In this document: piece after piece, positions 1-11,740 of the stretch
Layout: each line of letters starts with the position of its first letter
Position numbering within the stretch: position 1 is the stretch's first letter
Assembly: GCA_015178975.1 (NCBI GenBank)
Contig: WHVD01000007.1
Span: 248,001-312,000, forward strand
Length of the DNA stretch: 64,000 bases
DNA from: Hysterangium stoloniferum
Taxonomy: Eukaryota; Basidiomycota; Agaricomycetes; Hysterangiales; Hysterangiaceae
Direction of reading: 5' to 3'
Translations under genes and position numbers: made by a program
Notes under the pieces: model-generated
Told to the model about the DNA's origin: nothing
What the model saw: only the letters and a program-made list of their open reading frames with translations
Databases searched by the model: none

Positions 1-752
1 GGCCCACCAAACCCACAATAGACAAAATTACTCACATCGACGTTCCTTGCTTGGATCTCCTATACAGCTTCTGGTGTGTTGCATGCACCAAGATGCCTGG
101 TTTCAAGATATTGCTGGAGATGTATTGAAGGTTATAGTGGCTGACACAAACCACCATATAGCGTCCTTGACTCTTATTATGGATATCGACACAACGAATT
201 CATTGTGGTATGGTATCACGGATCTGCAACCATTCTTCGGCAACAGAACGCTTCACACGCATCACATCAAACAACTGAATGTGGTCTATTCACTCATTGA
301 GCCCCTCCTACGGTATGTTGAGAGTGGTTTACCTTCCAGCATCATCTAATATCCGCCCTTGAAAATATCATACCAGTCTGATTCTGACACATCCAAATCC
401 AAATTTGAGCCTCCTCTCGTCAGGTGAAAAACTAATTGAGGTCACTCTGAACCTGATCGCTGCATCTTCCGACATCGAATCCGCGTGTAGCACAGTGCGC
501 AACCTGGAAATAATTGCCATTCTCCCTCGTCTTATCCTACATTGTGACACAATGTGTGGCTCACTCAACGATAAATACCTCGTTTCCCGGCTTGAAGCAT
601 TAACCCTTGTGGTTCAGTCCTTCCTCTGTGTCATCGCCACACCTTTCACCGGTGTGTGCGTAACATCTAATTCAAACTCCAGATCAGTGTTGGAGGACCA
701 TGGCTGGTCTGCCGATGCTCTTTCTCCATCCATTCCGTCCGATATGTCATAA
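1..752 (+). CDS. Family A gene, 3' part (exons 4 and 5), cut by window edge
   Basis: The window opens inside intron 3, whose AG acceptor is at 20-21. Exon 4 (22-312) is open throughout and includes LLVCCMHQDAWFQDIAGD and HHIKQLNVVYSLIEPLLR. Intron 4 (313-376, 64 nt) has a consensus GTATGT donor, a CTAAT branch-like site and a TACCAG acceptor. Exon 5 (377-752) is open to its TAA and includes LIEVTLNLIAASSDIESA and FLCVIATPFTGVCVTSNS. The exons enter and leave in phase 2 and give about 221 residues without a break, the cleanest C-terminal half in the window. The sequence looks mainly helical, with no signal peptide or membrane segment. I do not recognise the family. Whether exons 1-3 to the left are intact cannot be seen. 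Confidence 0.6.
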
Positions 753-1300
753 TTGCTCTTGGATAACAGTGTGACCTTCGTTCCTGTGAATGCCACAAGC
801 TCATACAAACAACGGACGCCTTTTTCGAAATCCAGGGGGAAAAGTAATATATGCCCTTCCTGTTCAATTCTTTCGGAATTCCAATTTCGATAATTCTTTA
901 CCTAGGTTAATTGGCGTCCATCGTGAATTGGCCTGTTTATAAGAAATCCCACAGCTCTTCATTAACAAGTTGTACGCGTAATCTATATTAAGTGGTAACT
1001 AATTACGTGCTACTATTATTACACCGTCGTTCTAAGCACAGCAATTTGAATCAACTAACACGCGTAAAGCCCGTTTGGAAAGCAAAAGGCTCCGAGCGGC
1101 AAGGTGTGGAAATCAAAGTCTGCGGCACCGATATATGATTCCACAAAGCTAGGATCCAAAGTGAGAGTGGTGGGGACACTTCACGCTATGAACCTTCTGC
1201 CTCCCGTCATGATAACTTGGACGATAGTCACCCGGCTCCTACCTGATTACGCCTAAAACCCTTAGAGACATAAAGACAAGAACTCTTGATCGCCAGAACT
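753..1300. other. Spacer block between A end and B start
   Basis: No gene is supported here. The block begins with a short remnant next to the A stop and continues with a conserved spacer that recurs at about 7500-7930, 20850-21340, 25800-26040, 45660-46090 and, inverted, 49880-50400. A recognisable core reads ggctccgagcggc (near 1090). Compared with 20418-20845, about 400 bp holding a B fragment is missing here. Confidence 0.6.
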
Positions 1301-1301
1301 C

Positions 1302-2450
1302 GTGAAATGGTCGGTTGGAGATGGCACAAGGTGCGCAGACGCCGAGGGACATATTCTCCCGGATAATAGCGACAACATGTCTCACTCTGGTCCTCGTTTG
1401 CGGTACTCGGAGCACGAATCCAGGCAAGTGCTCAAAAATGTTCCGTTTAAAAAAAATAAAAGAGTGGGTCAAATTGAAAACTCATGAGTAAAATGGCTTT
1501 AAGGGCTGTGAGGGCGTCCGACTATCTGGGATGCTCAAAGGTATTCCTGTTCGGGAAGACTCTAGATTGCCGGGACTTCTCCGTGTGAACTGTCCGTATC
1601 AAATACCAATTTACAGATGCTTCATCTTCTTTAAGACATCTGGTGTCCTTGGTGCGTCATCCTCTTCATTTACCTCCCTCAAGAAACTTCGGACAACCAA
1701 TCAACTCCACTTGTCATCAAAGATATTGAAGCCGCGGTCACAGAATATCGGTCAGATGCAGGTGTGTGACCCGGCAGGCTTAGTTATATCTATTTCAGAA
1801 CCGTTTTCTATCAAGTGGTCATGGTATCCAGATTCCTCGCACTTCTCCTGTATCGCCAAGCATCAGTTATACATTATACCCGTCTCAAAAGCGCCTCCGG
1901 CTGCTCGTTTGACCCTCAGTGCAATATTAACGACTCTCGGCTTTGAAACTTGGATCCCATGGGAACGTTTCTATTGAAGAGAAATACTTAATGGAATCCT
2001 CTCAACGCCATCCCTGTACGTCTAATGGCCCCGCTTTTTGTGCCTCGTGATAGCCGATCCCGAGATTGAAGATAGACTTTAAAGATTAGATGACTCTGAC
2101 TGAGATAACCGTTGCCATGGATTAGTGAGTGATTGTTGTGGGTCTTTTTTGCTTTTCTTCATGACCTTCTTCATGCCATCCCAACTAAGTGACACGAAAA
2201 TCACGGTGATGGGGCTGTCTGCTGAGAATTATCAGTGCTATTCTATGTGGACTCGTTGTCGTTCATAAATCCGAGGCCATTCTAGCCGCTCCAAAGCCTC
2301 CAAATATTATTCTACATGCGTATGGCATGAACGAGGAGTTACCAAACACCGGGAGATGGTGAAAAGTGACTGTATGCGCTATAAATTGCCCCAAACTATG
2401 TAGCGTCATACAACTTGTAAGTACGGTTACTTGTAAGTACGGTTACAAAC
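1302..2450 (+). pseudogene. Family B copy (B1), degenerate
   Basis: This is one of the longer B copies and is nearly identical to 21342-22470. The 5' part (1302-1487) reads MKWSVGDGTRCADAEGH. The middle contains LVIKDIEAAVTEYRSDA and, in another frame, FSIKWSWYPDSSHFSCIA and KHQLYIIPVSKAP. The frame change falls at a possible short intron (GTGTGT donor, TTTCAG acceptor, about 37 nt), which is short even for a fungus. The C-terminal segment is represented by the diverged ILCGLVVVHKSEAILA near 2250. It faces the A copy at 2503-4330 tail to tail. The open segments are scattered over frames and I cannot name a function. Confidence 0.45.
2415..2446. repeat. 16-bp tandem duplication
   Basis: The unit ttgtaagtacggttac occurs twice head to tail at 2415-2430 and 2431-2446. 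The related copies near 22450 and 48800 carry it once, so it is a local duplication in this copy. Confidence 0.85.
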
Positions 2451-2502
2451 GATTTAATCGTAATAGCACTATCTCTGCTTGTTTTGATAAGTTACGTAGG
2501 CG

Positions 2503-4330
2503 TTATCCAGAGAAATGATTGTATGTCGTGTCTAAATCGTGAGGAGGGCCTTTGACAGCCCAACCATAATTATTCAACACTGACGTGGAGTTTGAATGAG
2601 ACGTTACCCACACACCACTGAGAGGTGTGGCGATCACGGAAAGGAAGGGATGAAGAATGTGATTTACAAAATGTTGGCAGCTACTGCACAATTTACCGTT
2701 AACTGAGCGGCGCATTGTGTTACAATGTGGAAGGAAACGAGCGAGAAATGGAGATAATATTGAGTATGCGGACTGTGCCCCCTGTCCAGACTGGTAGGAT
2801 AGTTTCATGGGTGGATGTGAGTCGATGCTGGAAGGTAAAATATTTACACATACTGTAGAAGGGGTCAAAGCAGCGACGACACTATGCAGCTGGTTGATAT
2901 GACCCGTGCGAAGCGTGCTGTCCTCGAAAAAGGTTTTAGGGCCCAGATATTACGCCACAGTGAATGTGACCTCCCCTCATCGATATGAAGAGTGAATGTG
3001 ACCTGCCCTCATCGATATGAAGTGTCAATGACGCTATATGGATATTTGTGCCGACCATATAGCCGTTAATAAATCACCAGATATATCTCGAAGCCACGCC
3101 TCTTGGTACATGTACGCACGAAACGCTGTATAAGGTACACATCAAAGCGTCCTCCCTGGCGATTTTGTCTGTTATGATTTTTGTGAAGATGGTGCTAATA
3201 TGTGATCGTGCGACGCACGATTGTAACCGGAATTCAAAGCAGTCTCCGATTGCGGTGAGCTCCTGTACAGACAGCTGACGCACATGGCAGATATTTTCCA
3301 CGATATTGCTAAGGCCGGCAACGAGTAGGGTTTGGTGATCGGATGAAAAACATCGTATCTGTGTGAAAAATGCCGATGCAACCTCATCCAAGTTGGCGTG
3401 TAGCCGTGATTTGATCAAAGCGATGACGTATTTGCAGTCGATGTCCAATCACTATCTGCCCATCGAGCGCCGGGACACCAAATGAAGGCCAAAGCCAGAT
3501 ATGTGATAAGCTGACCTTGGGTCATCCACTGCATATCACTCTAATTCCAGAATCCCCCTAATACCACTAAGCCCTGTTGTCGAAATCGAGGCGGGCAAGT
3601 GGGTCTAGAAGACATGAGTATTGTGAGTGTATTCGCTTATTGACGCTGTGTTATCCCTGCCTCATTAGATCAACGCTCTCTTGAATGATTATTCCCAGTC
3701 GTGGCTTCGTGACAGACCTGAGTAGAAACCTGTCAACGCCGTTCTGGCCTTCCCGTAGTCCATACGTCATTCGTTCGTGTATCATCAACTTTGTCATTAG
3801 CGAAGCTCTCTTTGCGCTGTAAAGCACTTTCATCACACCCCTTTCCAAACCGACTCCACAGGAATACCCAGGGCTAATTTCCACACTGGCCGATGAGCTA
3901 TCCGGCCAGGAGTCGACTCCCCAGGCCATGTCATACGTGCGAGATGGACTGAGTATGCATGTGGCGTTGGCGGATCTCCCCCGTCTCTTGATATTATTCG
4001 GTGGTTCGTGGTAATTTCTCTCTCCTTGGCACTGAAAACATCCTGTCTGTGAACAGTGTACATCAAAAGGACATTTCGTTTTACGCACCCATTCCTCCGC
4101 ACACACTTCGACGTCTTCTTTGGAAAGTGGTATGTGCTGGTCGTCATTGGCTACTCGGTAACATAAACAGTGCCGATGTTCGAGACAGCTATATCACTCC
4201 CGAATCTTCATCCGGGATCTTTCCCTAATTCCCCTCTCATTTATCTGCTGCCGTTCCATGCTCAATACAGCTGGGGAAACCAAGGGTTGTAGCCACTCAA
4301 CAGGGATAGGATATCCTGTGTCCTCGGAGC
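2503..4330 (-). pseudogene. Family A copy (A2), 5'-truncated
   Basis: Read on the minus strand, pieces of all five exons are present in order. These are an exon 1 remnant near 4200-4330, the exon 1-2 stretch with CFQCQGERNYHEPPNNIK at 3651-4106, exon 3 with CKYVIALIKSRLHANLDEVA at 3172-3448, and a diverged exon 5 at 2503-2868 (PLSGVWVTSHSNSTSVL). The usual MSTSNE start is missing; similarity stops at about 4330. Exon 4 (2880-3100) is poorly preserved and contains a 32-bp tandem duplication. Frames are broken and no product is expected. It belongs with 32894-34829 in one subfamily. Confidence 0.65.
2959..3022. repeat. 32-bp tandem duplication inside A2
   Basis: Two head-to-tail units, 2959-2990 and 2991-3022, differ by one base (cctcccctc against cctgccctc). 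The related copy near 48250 has one unit. It lies in the exon 4 region of the A copy. Confidence 0.85.
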
Positions 4331-4640
4331 TATATTGTGGCCGTGCTCCTACCCGTTCCATCCTTTCCTTTAACCAACTTGAAGGCCCACTAATCCTTCG
4401 TCTATAATACAGGCAGGATACTCTCACACTCCATTACCATTTTTACACTTATTCCTTAGACTTCATCAGATAATCTACCGCAGAAAATACACATGGCAGC
4501 TGAGAATAAATTTAGAGGCGGTCACCGCATAATGGGGTAACTTCCGAGTTCTTGAGCGGTAGAATTCATGGGAATCCAGTTTTCCGTCAGAAGCGACATA
4601 TCCATGTATAGAATATGTAAGTGTAGTGGAAGCTATCCAT
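4331..4640. promoter_or_regulatory. A-type upstream block, remnant
   Basis: This short stretch matches the region normally found upstream of A starts, with gataatctaccgcagaaaa-like and acacatggcagctgagaata motifs at about 4470-4510. The A start it once served is gone. I see no gene here. A regulatory role is inferred only from its constant position upstream of A. Confidence 0.4.
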
Positions 4641-5170
4641 GGCACTCGTTTAACCTTTTGTGCAATATTTGTTATTGCCGTTTTCCTTTTAAGCTGGATC
4701 CTGTGGGAATGAGGCGCTCGGGCGTTGGGATAAGGGTTCGAATAGAGAGACCGAGATCAATGTCGGCATGCAGTAGTGAATGTTTGTTACGGGTGTCTTT
4801 TGCTACTCTTCAATGACTTGCTTCATCTATCCAAACTACCTGACATGCCGCTTGAGACCTCTCAGTGGTAGTATATTTGAAGTGATTCTCGTTGATAAAT
4901 GGGACGTGATTCTAGCCACTGCTAGCGCCCACCAGTTTGCAAAATGTGTCTCGCATCAACGAGAAGCTGCCAAGCACGCAGGCGGTACAAAGTCACCAAA
5001 TGTGGTCTTAATTGGCTCAAACTATGTACAATTACAGAAATTAGATATATTGTCAAAAGGCGAGTCAAGTAAAGAGTCAAAGTACTATCCCTCCTCCTCC
5101 TGGTTCGGATTGTGTATTGGTGTTATCGAAGAAGAATTGTACGTCGCCACGCCAATCATGGTCCTCCAAC
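4641..5170 (+). pseudogene. Family B copy (B2), C-terminal part
   Basis: The copy begins in the middle region (tggatcctgtgggaatgagg, near 4690) and runs through the conserved C-terminal segment, here SGSIFEVILVDKWDVILATA. Between these parts lies the B intron position found in most copies. It ends just where the A copy at 5173-7033 begins on the other strand, so the pair is convergent with almost no gap. Confidence 0.5.
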
Positions 5171-5172
5171 AC

Positions 5173-7033
5173 TCATCTGATGTTTGAATTAGATGTTACG
5201 CACACACCGGTAAAAGGTGTGGCGATGACACAAAGGAAGGAATAGGCCGCGACAGTGACTCTTTCAAGGCAGTCACCGAGGTATTGATTGTTGATTGAGC
5301 CCCGTATTGTGTCACAATGTGGAAGAAGACGAGACAGAATGTGGATTATTTTGAGGCTGCGCACTATGGTACACGCAGATTCGATGTCAGAAGATGCAGC
5401 TTTCAGCTTCAGAGCAACCTCGATTATTTGCCGGCCTGACAAAAGGAGCTGAAAATGTTCACTCGTGTGTGACAGAATCAGACTGGTCGGATATTTTCAT
5501 GGGCAGATATGAGATGATGCAGGAAGGTAAAGCATTGTCAACACACCTTAGGAGGGGTTCAATGAGCGAAGAAACCACATTCAGCTGATGTATATGATCC
5601 GTGCGAAGCGTGCTGTTGGTGAAGAAGGCTTCTAGGGCCCCGACATCACGCAACAGTGAATATAACGTCTTGTAATCGATATAAAGTGTCAAGAACGCTA
5701 TATGGAGGTTTGTATCGTCCAATATGACCTTTAATACATCTCCAAGAATATTTCGAAACCAGGCATCTGGGTGCGTGCAGCACACTAGAAGCGGTATAGG
5801 AGTGACATACAAGGAAAGTCGGTATGGGTAATTGTGTCTGTTGTGGTTTTGGTGCGCCTGATGAAATGATATGAAGTCGCGACGCACGGGTGTAACCAGA
5901 ATTAAATGAAACCTCTGATTGCAGTGAGATCCTCTACAGACAATTGACGCACGTGGGAGAGGCTTTGCACGATATCCACAAGTTGGTTCAAGAGGAGGGG
6001 ATATTGATGGCATGACAAGTATCGTGCGATTTGTAGAATGAATGTCGACGCAACCTCATCCACGTTGGTGTGGAACGGTGATTTTATGACAGCATTGTAA
6101 AGCGATGACGTGATTCCAGTTGATGGCCGATCTCTATCGTACCATCGAGCGCCGGGACACCAGTTGAAGGCCAAACCCAACGATGCCATGAGATTGGCAG
6201 TTTGTCCTCCGCTCCTCCGCTGTATAACACTAGAATAACGGAGCTGCTGTAAGACCACCGACGCCTGTTCTCGAATTCGACGCGGGTAAGTGGGTCTACA
6301 AAGACGTGAGTATTTCGACTGTATTCAATGATTGGGGCTGAAGTATCCCCACCTCATTGCGTCAATGGTCTCCTGAATTACTATTCCGAGTTTAGGCAGA
6401 GTGACAGGCTTGCGTATGAACTTATTGAAGGCCCTGTCGTCTCCATATGCCATTCGCTTGAATATTATCAACTTTACCATCATTGAAACTTTCCTTGTGT
6501 TGAAAAGCACACTCATCCCAACCCTTTCCAAGCCAACTCCACAGTAATACCCGGCGCCAATTTTCAACATTTGGAGATGTCGATGAGCCCCCATACAGTG
6601 AGTCCACTTCCCAGTCCACGTCATGGCTATAATATGGATTGAGGCTGGATACGCCCTTGGGTGATCTACATCGCGTTTTAATAATAGTCGGTGGATCATG
6701 ACAATTTGTCTCTCCTCTGTACATGAAAGGCTATTTCATTTTGCGCACCCATTGCTCAACCCAGACTTCCACTTCTTCTGCATACAATGGGATATGCTGG
6801 TCGTCCTCGGGAACTCGATAACACACACAATGCCCATGTTCTATACAGGTCCATCGTTCTCGCAGCTTCACACGGAATCTTTCCCTCATTCCCGCGTCAA
6901 TGATCTCCTCCCGTTCTTCTGGTCGCAATGCAGCAGGCGAAACCAAGGGTTGTATCCACTCAACCTCCTGTAGGAGGGTTTGAGCTGGTATGATATCGTC
7001 TCTGCTCAGAGTCGTCTCTTTTGATGTTGACAT
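5173..7033 (-). pseudogene. Family A copy (A3), full length but broken
   Basis: The start ATG at 7033 has the usual A context (the plus strand reads gacattggtg) and opens exon 1, MSTSKETTLSRDDIIPAQ through WTCIEHGHCVCYRVPEDD. Exon 2 includes GETNCHDPPTIIKTRCRS. Exon 3 includes CPGARWYDRDRPSTGITS and NVDEVASTFILQIARYLS. Exon 4 includes LLVCCTHPDAWFRNI, and exon 5 ends at 5173 with CVIATPFTGVCVTSNSNI. All four intron positions of the family can be followed. The intron 1 region is shortened and some frames are shifted, so I treat it as a pseudogene. It belongs to the ETTLS subfamily. Confidence 0.65.
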
Positions 7034-7940
7034 TGGTGTGTAACAGGTTGTTGTGGTACCAGAAGGGGATGCTGCGCGTTTAAGGTGCGGTTATCAGGTG
7101 AATTAATGTCCAGCTATAGCATTGTGGCGGTGATGTATATAGGATGCCCAGCATTTCATCCCTTCCTTTTACACACCTTGAAGCCCTTGACCTCCTTCGT
7201 TCAGTCGACCTCCGTGATACCCTCAAGTTAAATAACTATGGTATACATTAATTCCTTACTCTTCAACAGATCGACTAGGGTAGAAAGCACACATGGCGGA
7301 TACGAATAGTCTGATGAGCCTTCACCGCATAATGTGCCAACTTCCCATTTCTTGCGCGCTAGACCTTTGGGCGGTTCAGCTTTTACGTTAGTTTAGAAGT
7401 GACATCTCTATTGATTAAATATGTAAAAGCAGTGGATGCTATCCACGACAGGACAGTGCTTCCCAGGTACAGCCTCCGGCGCTTTCCACTCGAGCTATGT
7501 CTAACAGAAATATGCGCTTCGTGTTCAATTCTTTCGGAATTCCAATTCCGATAATTCTGTGCTTAGGCTAATTGGCCTAGATCGTGACTAGACCTGTTTG
7601 TGGGGAGTCTGTCAGGTTTTTATTAACAAATTGTGTATGCATTCTATATTCCGTCATAACTAATTACACGCTACTATTATTGCACCCGCCTTCTAAGTGA
7701 AGTAATTTGCGTCAGCTAACAAGGGAAAGGCCCATCGGAAAGCATAAGGCGCCGAGCGGCGAAGTGTTGAAAAAAGTCTGCGGCATGAGATATGATGCTA
7801 TAAAACCAGCACCCAGAGCGACAGTGGTAGAAAAACTTCACGCTATGAACCTTATGCCTCCCGTAATGATAACTTGAGAATGGTCACTTGATTCCGACCT
7901 GATGAGGCCTAAAACCTTTAGAGTAATAATTCCGAGAACT
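7034..7940. other. A upstream block and spacer
   Basis: Positions 7034-7400 match the upstream block of A genes, with cctaccaacaacctgttac-type sequence at the start, a ccttcaccgcataatgtg motif at about 7320 and caacttcccatttcttg after it. Positions 7400-7940 match the spacer found near 900-1300, including agcggcgaagtgtt. I see no supportable gene. Confidence 0.5.
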
Positions 7941-9060
7941 CTGAATCGCTAAGAACCATGCAATGGTCGGTGAGAGATGGCAAAAGGAGTTCGGAGGCCG
8001 AGGAACGTATTCTCCGGGAAAACGGCCACAACATATCTCACTCTGGTCCTTATTTGCGGTGCTCGGAACACGAACGCCGGCAGGGGCTCAAAAATGTTCC
8101 GGTAAAAGAAAGTGTTTAAAGAAAATCAATGAGTTGGTCAAATTGAAAACTCACGAGTAAAATGGTTTTAAGCGCTGTCCGGCTATCTGGGATGCTCCAA
8201 GGTGTTCCAGTCCCGGCGCATTCTAGATTGCCGGGACCTCCCTGCTTGAACCGTCCGGATCGAATACCAATTTACAGATGCTTCGTCTTCTTCAAAATAT
8301 CCCGTGTCCGTGGTGCTTCTTTCGCTTCATTTCCGTCCCTCACGGGACAACCAATCAACTACACTTGTGATCAAAGATATTGAAGCTGCGCTCATAGGAT
8401 ATTGGACATATACCGGTGTGTCACCCGGCAGGGTTTGTTATATCTAATGAAGAACCGTTGTCGACCATGTGCTCATGACATCTAGATTTATCGCACTTCT
8501 CCTGTATCCCCAGGCATCAGTTATACATTACACCGGTCTCAAAGTGACTCGCGGTGCTCGTTTGACCTTCTCTGCAATATTTACGATCATTGTTTGTTCC
8601 AAGTCGGATCCCATGGGAACGAGGCGCTCCCACGTCGGGTCCAGGTTTCCAATGGAGAGAAATACTTTATGGAATCCGCCTAACACGGTGCCTGTATGGT
8701 CTAAAGACCCGAGTTTTGTGCCTCGTGATAGCCGATCTGGAGATTGAATATGGCCTTTGAAGATTAGATGAGTCTGACCGAGATACACGTGGCCATGGAT
8801 TAGTGAGTGATTGTTGTGGGTGTTCTTTGGTTCCCTTCAATGGCCTTATTCTATGTGGACTCGTTGTCTTTCATGAATCCTGGGCGATTCTACCCACGGC
8901 TAAGCCTCGCGAATATTATTTTACATGTGTTTGGAATGAACGAGAAAATATGAAAAACCTGATGATGCTAAAAAGTGAATGTATGCGCTATCAATTACCC
9001 ACACTATGTAGTGTTATACAAATTTTAAATCCGGTTACAAAAAGATTCGAGTAGTAAGAG
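7941..9060 (+). pseudogene. Family B copy (B3)
   Basis: This B copy keeps the 5' region well: an open segment starting MVGERWQKEFGGRGTYSP (7963-8160) is similar to MVGERCRKRRGRQGTYLL on the minus strand at 54409-54870. Next come RLPGPPCLNRPDRIPIYR (8162-8383), a middle part with GSHGNEALPRRVQVSNGE, and the C-terminal segment at about 8830-8960 (LCGLVVFHESWAILPT). Several frames alternate, as in every B copy, so either short introns or decay are involved. A small A fragment follows in the opposite direction. Confidence 0.45.
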
Positions 9061-9079
9061 CACTGTCTATCCTCCTGGT

Positions 9080-9235
9080 TTTGAGAAGATGTGTTGCAAT
9101 TATCCAAAGAAATAATTATATGTCGTGCCTGTATCATGGATCAAGGCTTTCGACACGCCAGCCATTATTCTTCAACACTGATGTGGCGTGCAGATTAGAC
9201 ATTACTGACACACTCGTCAAAGGTGCTATAAAATG
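9080..9235 (-). pseudogene. Family A exon 5 fragment
   Basis: The plus strand shows the reverse complement of A exon 5 end sequence (ttcttcaacactgatgtgg, then gacattactgacacactcg). It stops abruptly at a repeat (block D) at about 9240. Confidence 0.5.
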
Positions 9236-9244
9236 CGGGTAAGG

Positions 9245-9415
9245 CATGTCAAGTGAGATACCCAGCTGTCAACTTCTGAACTTGCATATAACAATGAATG
9301 CAATGATGGACTAATCCACACACACCAGAAAGCTTCAAAGCATTAAAATATATACACTTTACACAATATATTAACACACTAGGGCGATAGAGAAATGAAA
9401 ATACAATGATAACAC
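9245..9415. repeat. Repeat block D, copy 1 (short)
   Basis: The sequence starts tcaagtgagatacccagctg and includes acactttacacaatatatta. The block recurs in longer form at about 15690-15960, 55785-56115 and 60045-60350. Here it replaces the 3' half of an A copy. No coding potential is apparent and its class is unknown. Confidence 0.65.
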
Positions 9416-10039
9416 GTGGCAAGCCCCGTCGTGTCCGTACACCATTCGCTTGTATATCATCAACTTTGCCATCAGTGCAGCTGTCTTTGTGTTGTGAAGC
9501 ACAGTCCTCCCAACCCATTCCAAAATGACTCCACAGTAATACCCGGGGCTAATTTCCAGACTTGATGATGAGCTATCCGGCGATGAGCCAACTCCCCAGT
9601 CTATGGCACGCCTACGATATGGGTGGAGTTTGGATGTGGCGTTGGTGGAGCTCCCTCGAAATTGAATATTATTCGGTGGGTCATGGCAATTTTTCTCTCC
9701 TTGCCACTGAAAACATCTGGTCTGTGAACATTCTCCATAAAAAGGACGTTTTGTTTATGCACCCATTCTTCCGCAGTAACTTCCACATCTTCTTCCGACA
9801 GTGCTATGTATGTGCTGGTCGTCATCATGTGCTCGGTAACATAAACAGTGTCCATGTTCGAGACCGCTACATCGCTTTCGAAGCTTCATCCGGTATATTT
9901 CCCTCTTTCCCGTGTCATCAATCTCCTGTCGCTCCATCCTCAATACATCCGGGGAAACCAAGGGTTGTAGCCAGTCAACCTCTTGGAGGAGGGATAGGAC
10001 ATCCTGCCCACTCGGAGCTATCTCGTTGGAAGTTGACAT
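9416..10039 (-). pseudogene. Family A copy (A4), 5' half
   Basis: The ATG at 10039 opens exon 1 with MSTSNEIAPSGQDVLSLLQE and CSGLEHGHCLCYRAHDDD. Intron 1 and exon 2 follow, with HDPPNNIQFRGS-like sequence and MAKLMIYKRMVYG. Similarity ends near 9416, where repeat block D joins. Exons 3-5 are absent apart from the small fragment at 9080-9235. It belongs to the EIAPSGQDV subfamily with 18491, 50841 and 62006. Confidence 0.65.
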
Positions 10040-10560
10040 TGGTGGGTAGCAGCCGTACTCGCACCGAGAGGCAATGCTGTGCTTTTGAAGCTGAAGTTAG
10101 CCTGAGACTCAGTTGCCAGGCATAGCATTGTGGCCGTGCTCCACAGGATACACACCGTTCAATCCTTTCCTTGTAACCAACTTGAAGTCCCACCTATCCT
10201 TCTTGAATAATGCAGCCAGAATATTCTCAAGCTACCTTACCATCTTTACACATATTCCTCCCACTTCGTCAGATCATCTCCTGCAGAAAACACACATGGC
10301 AGCTGAGAATAAATTGACAGGCCATCACCGCGCATTGTGCTACCTTCTGAGTTCTTGAGCACTAGATTTCAGGGCAATCCAGCTTTCCCACCAGAAGTGA
10401 CATCTCCACGGATAGAATATGTCAGTGCAGTGGATGCTATCCACGACAGTGCTTATTAGGTACAGCCCCAGGCGCTTTCGACTCCGGCTATATCTAACGG
10501 AACTCCGCGCTTCGTGTTCAATTATTTCATAATGGCAACGAGAAATCCATTATAACAATT
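10040..10560. promoter_or_regulatory. Upstream block of A4
   Basis: This block lies directly upstream of the A start and is closely matched at 17900-18490 and 52786-53300. It contains a divergent open segment (10113-10358, plus strand) starting near TGYTPFNPFLVTNLKS. The matching block at 18196-18399 is open in the same frame, while that near 52900 has a stop. Shared DNA ancestry may explain this without coding. Confidence 0.4.
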
Positions 10561-11740
10561 CACTACTGATGCTAATGGGCATCAACCCTGAATATCCTTC
10601 TTTGTGGCAACTCCGTCAGATTTTTATCAATAAATTGTGCACGTCATCAATATCCAGTGACTATTACTTACACGCTAGTCTTATTATTATCCTGACCTTC
10701 TCAGTGAACTAATTCGCCCCAGGATCACCTTATATATAAAGCATTTGGCTATTTGGCTCGACAATGTCAAGGCAGATGAAACATTGTGAGCCACCATAGC
10801 TTGACCTCTTGGAGACGGAGCTCTCTGGGTTTGTAAAGATTCACCATACTCTATATTCATTTACGTGCCCTTTTACTGCCACCTTGTCCGCCCCTTCGAA
10901 GCCGGTCCCTTCATTGTCCACGGTGACGTCACAAAGGTTGTTGTAGTAATCTTTATTTCCTACCACTATAGTTATTTCCTATCATATCCGGGGGTGTTAT
11001 GCCAGTTGACCCATTCACCTTCACTTGTTTTCATGATTCTTGTGTTCAGACTGAATTAGTGCTGTGAATCTGTATCAACATCTAAGCTCACATCCATTGG
11101 TCCGTGCTCGCTAGAACCATATTTGGCCTCCCTTGGAAACAGTATAGTTGATGGGAGGGCCTGCAAGGATCATCGCTATTTTCTCAGAATTTCCATCTCA
11201 AAGCTATGTCATGCTCTCCACAGCAGCATTTTGATTTCACTATCCCTACACGCTCTGCACACACAATGATTAGAGCTTGATCTGTGTGTTCGTTTCGGCC
11301 ATGATCTCTTCTTCACAGTAATCGCTTCATTTATCCAAAGGCTAGTGTTTTTCCAGGAGGCTAAACCCCCTTTGAACGTTCTTATGGCTCACATCAGGGT
11401 TGAACTAACTTAAATTGAAATCATGCTGCAGTATACCTTCTGGTCCCGTTTTCACATTCAGGACCACTCACCTTTGGCAAAAAAGGTGCTTATAGTACAT
11501 CATGCAACATGCTCCAACTGAGATGAAAGGAGATATCCACTCGGTTTGCCCTGAGCGCCCTTCTTGTTTATGAACTCGTTTGTGCTATGCATAGTCTAGC
11601 TATTGGCAAGAACTCTTCAATATTGATTGAGAGTTTGACCAGACAGAAGGATTCTTTTATTGGGTGCTGGGTCTAAGTCTCGCAGCTCACAATTCTTAAC
11701 TCGGTTAAATCTAGCCCGATGTCATAGGGAGATATTATTT
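10561..11740 (+). repeat. Conserved spacer block F, copy 1
   Basis: The block is shared with 35480-35960 and 37560-38740, always between an A upstream region and a B remnant and always in this orientation here. A segment at 10865-11059 translates to a stretch with VVVVIFISYHYSYFLSYP, matching VVVVAFIPYHYDDFVSYP at 35613-35837. This raises the possibility of a third decayed gene. No complete gene is visible. Confidence 0.45.
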
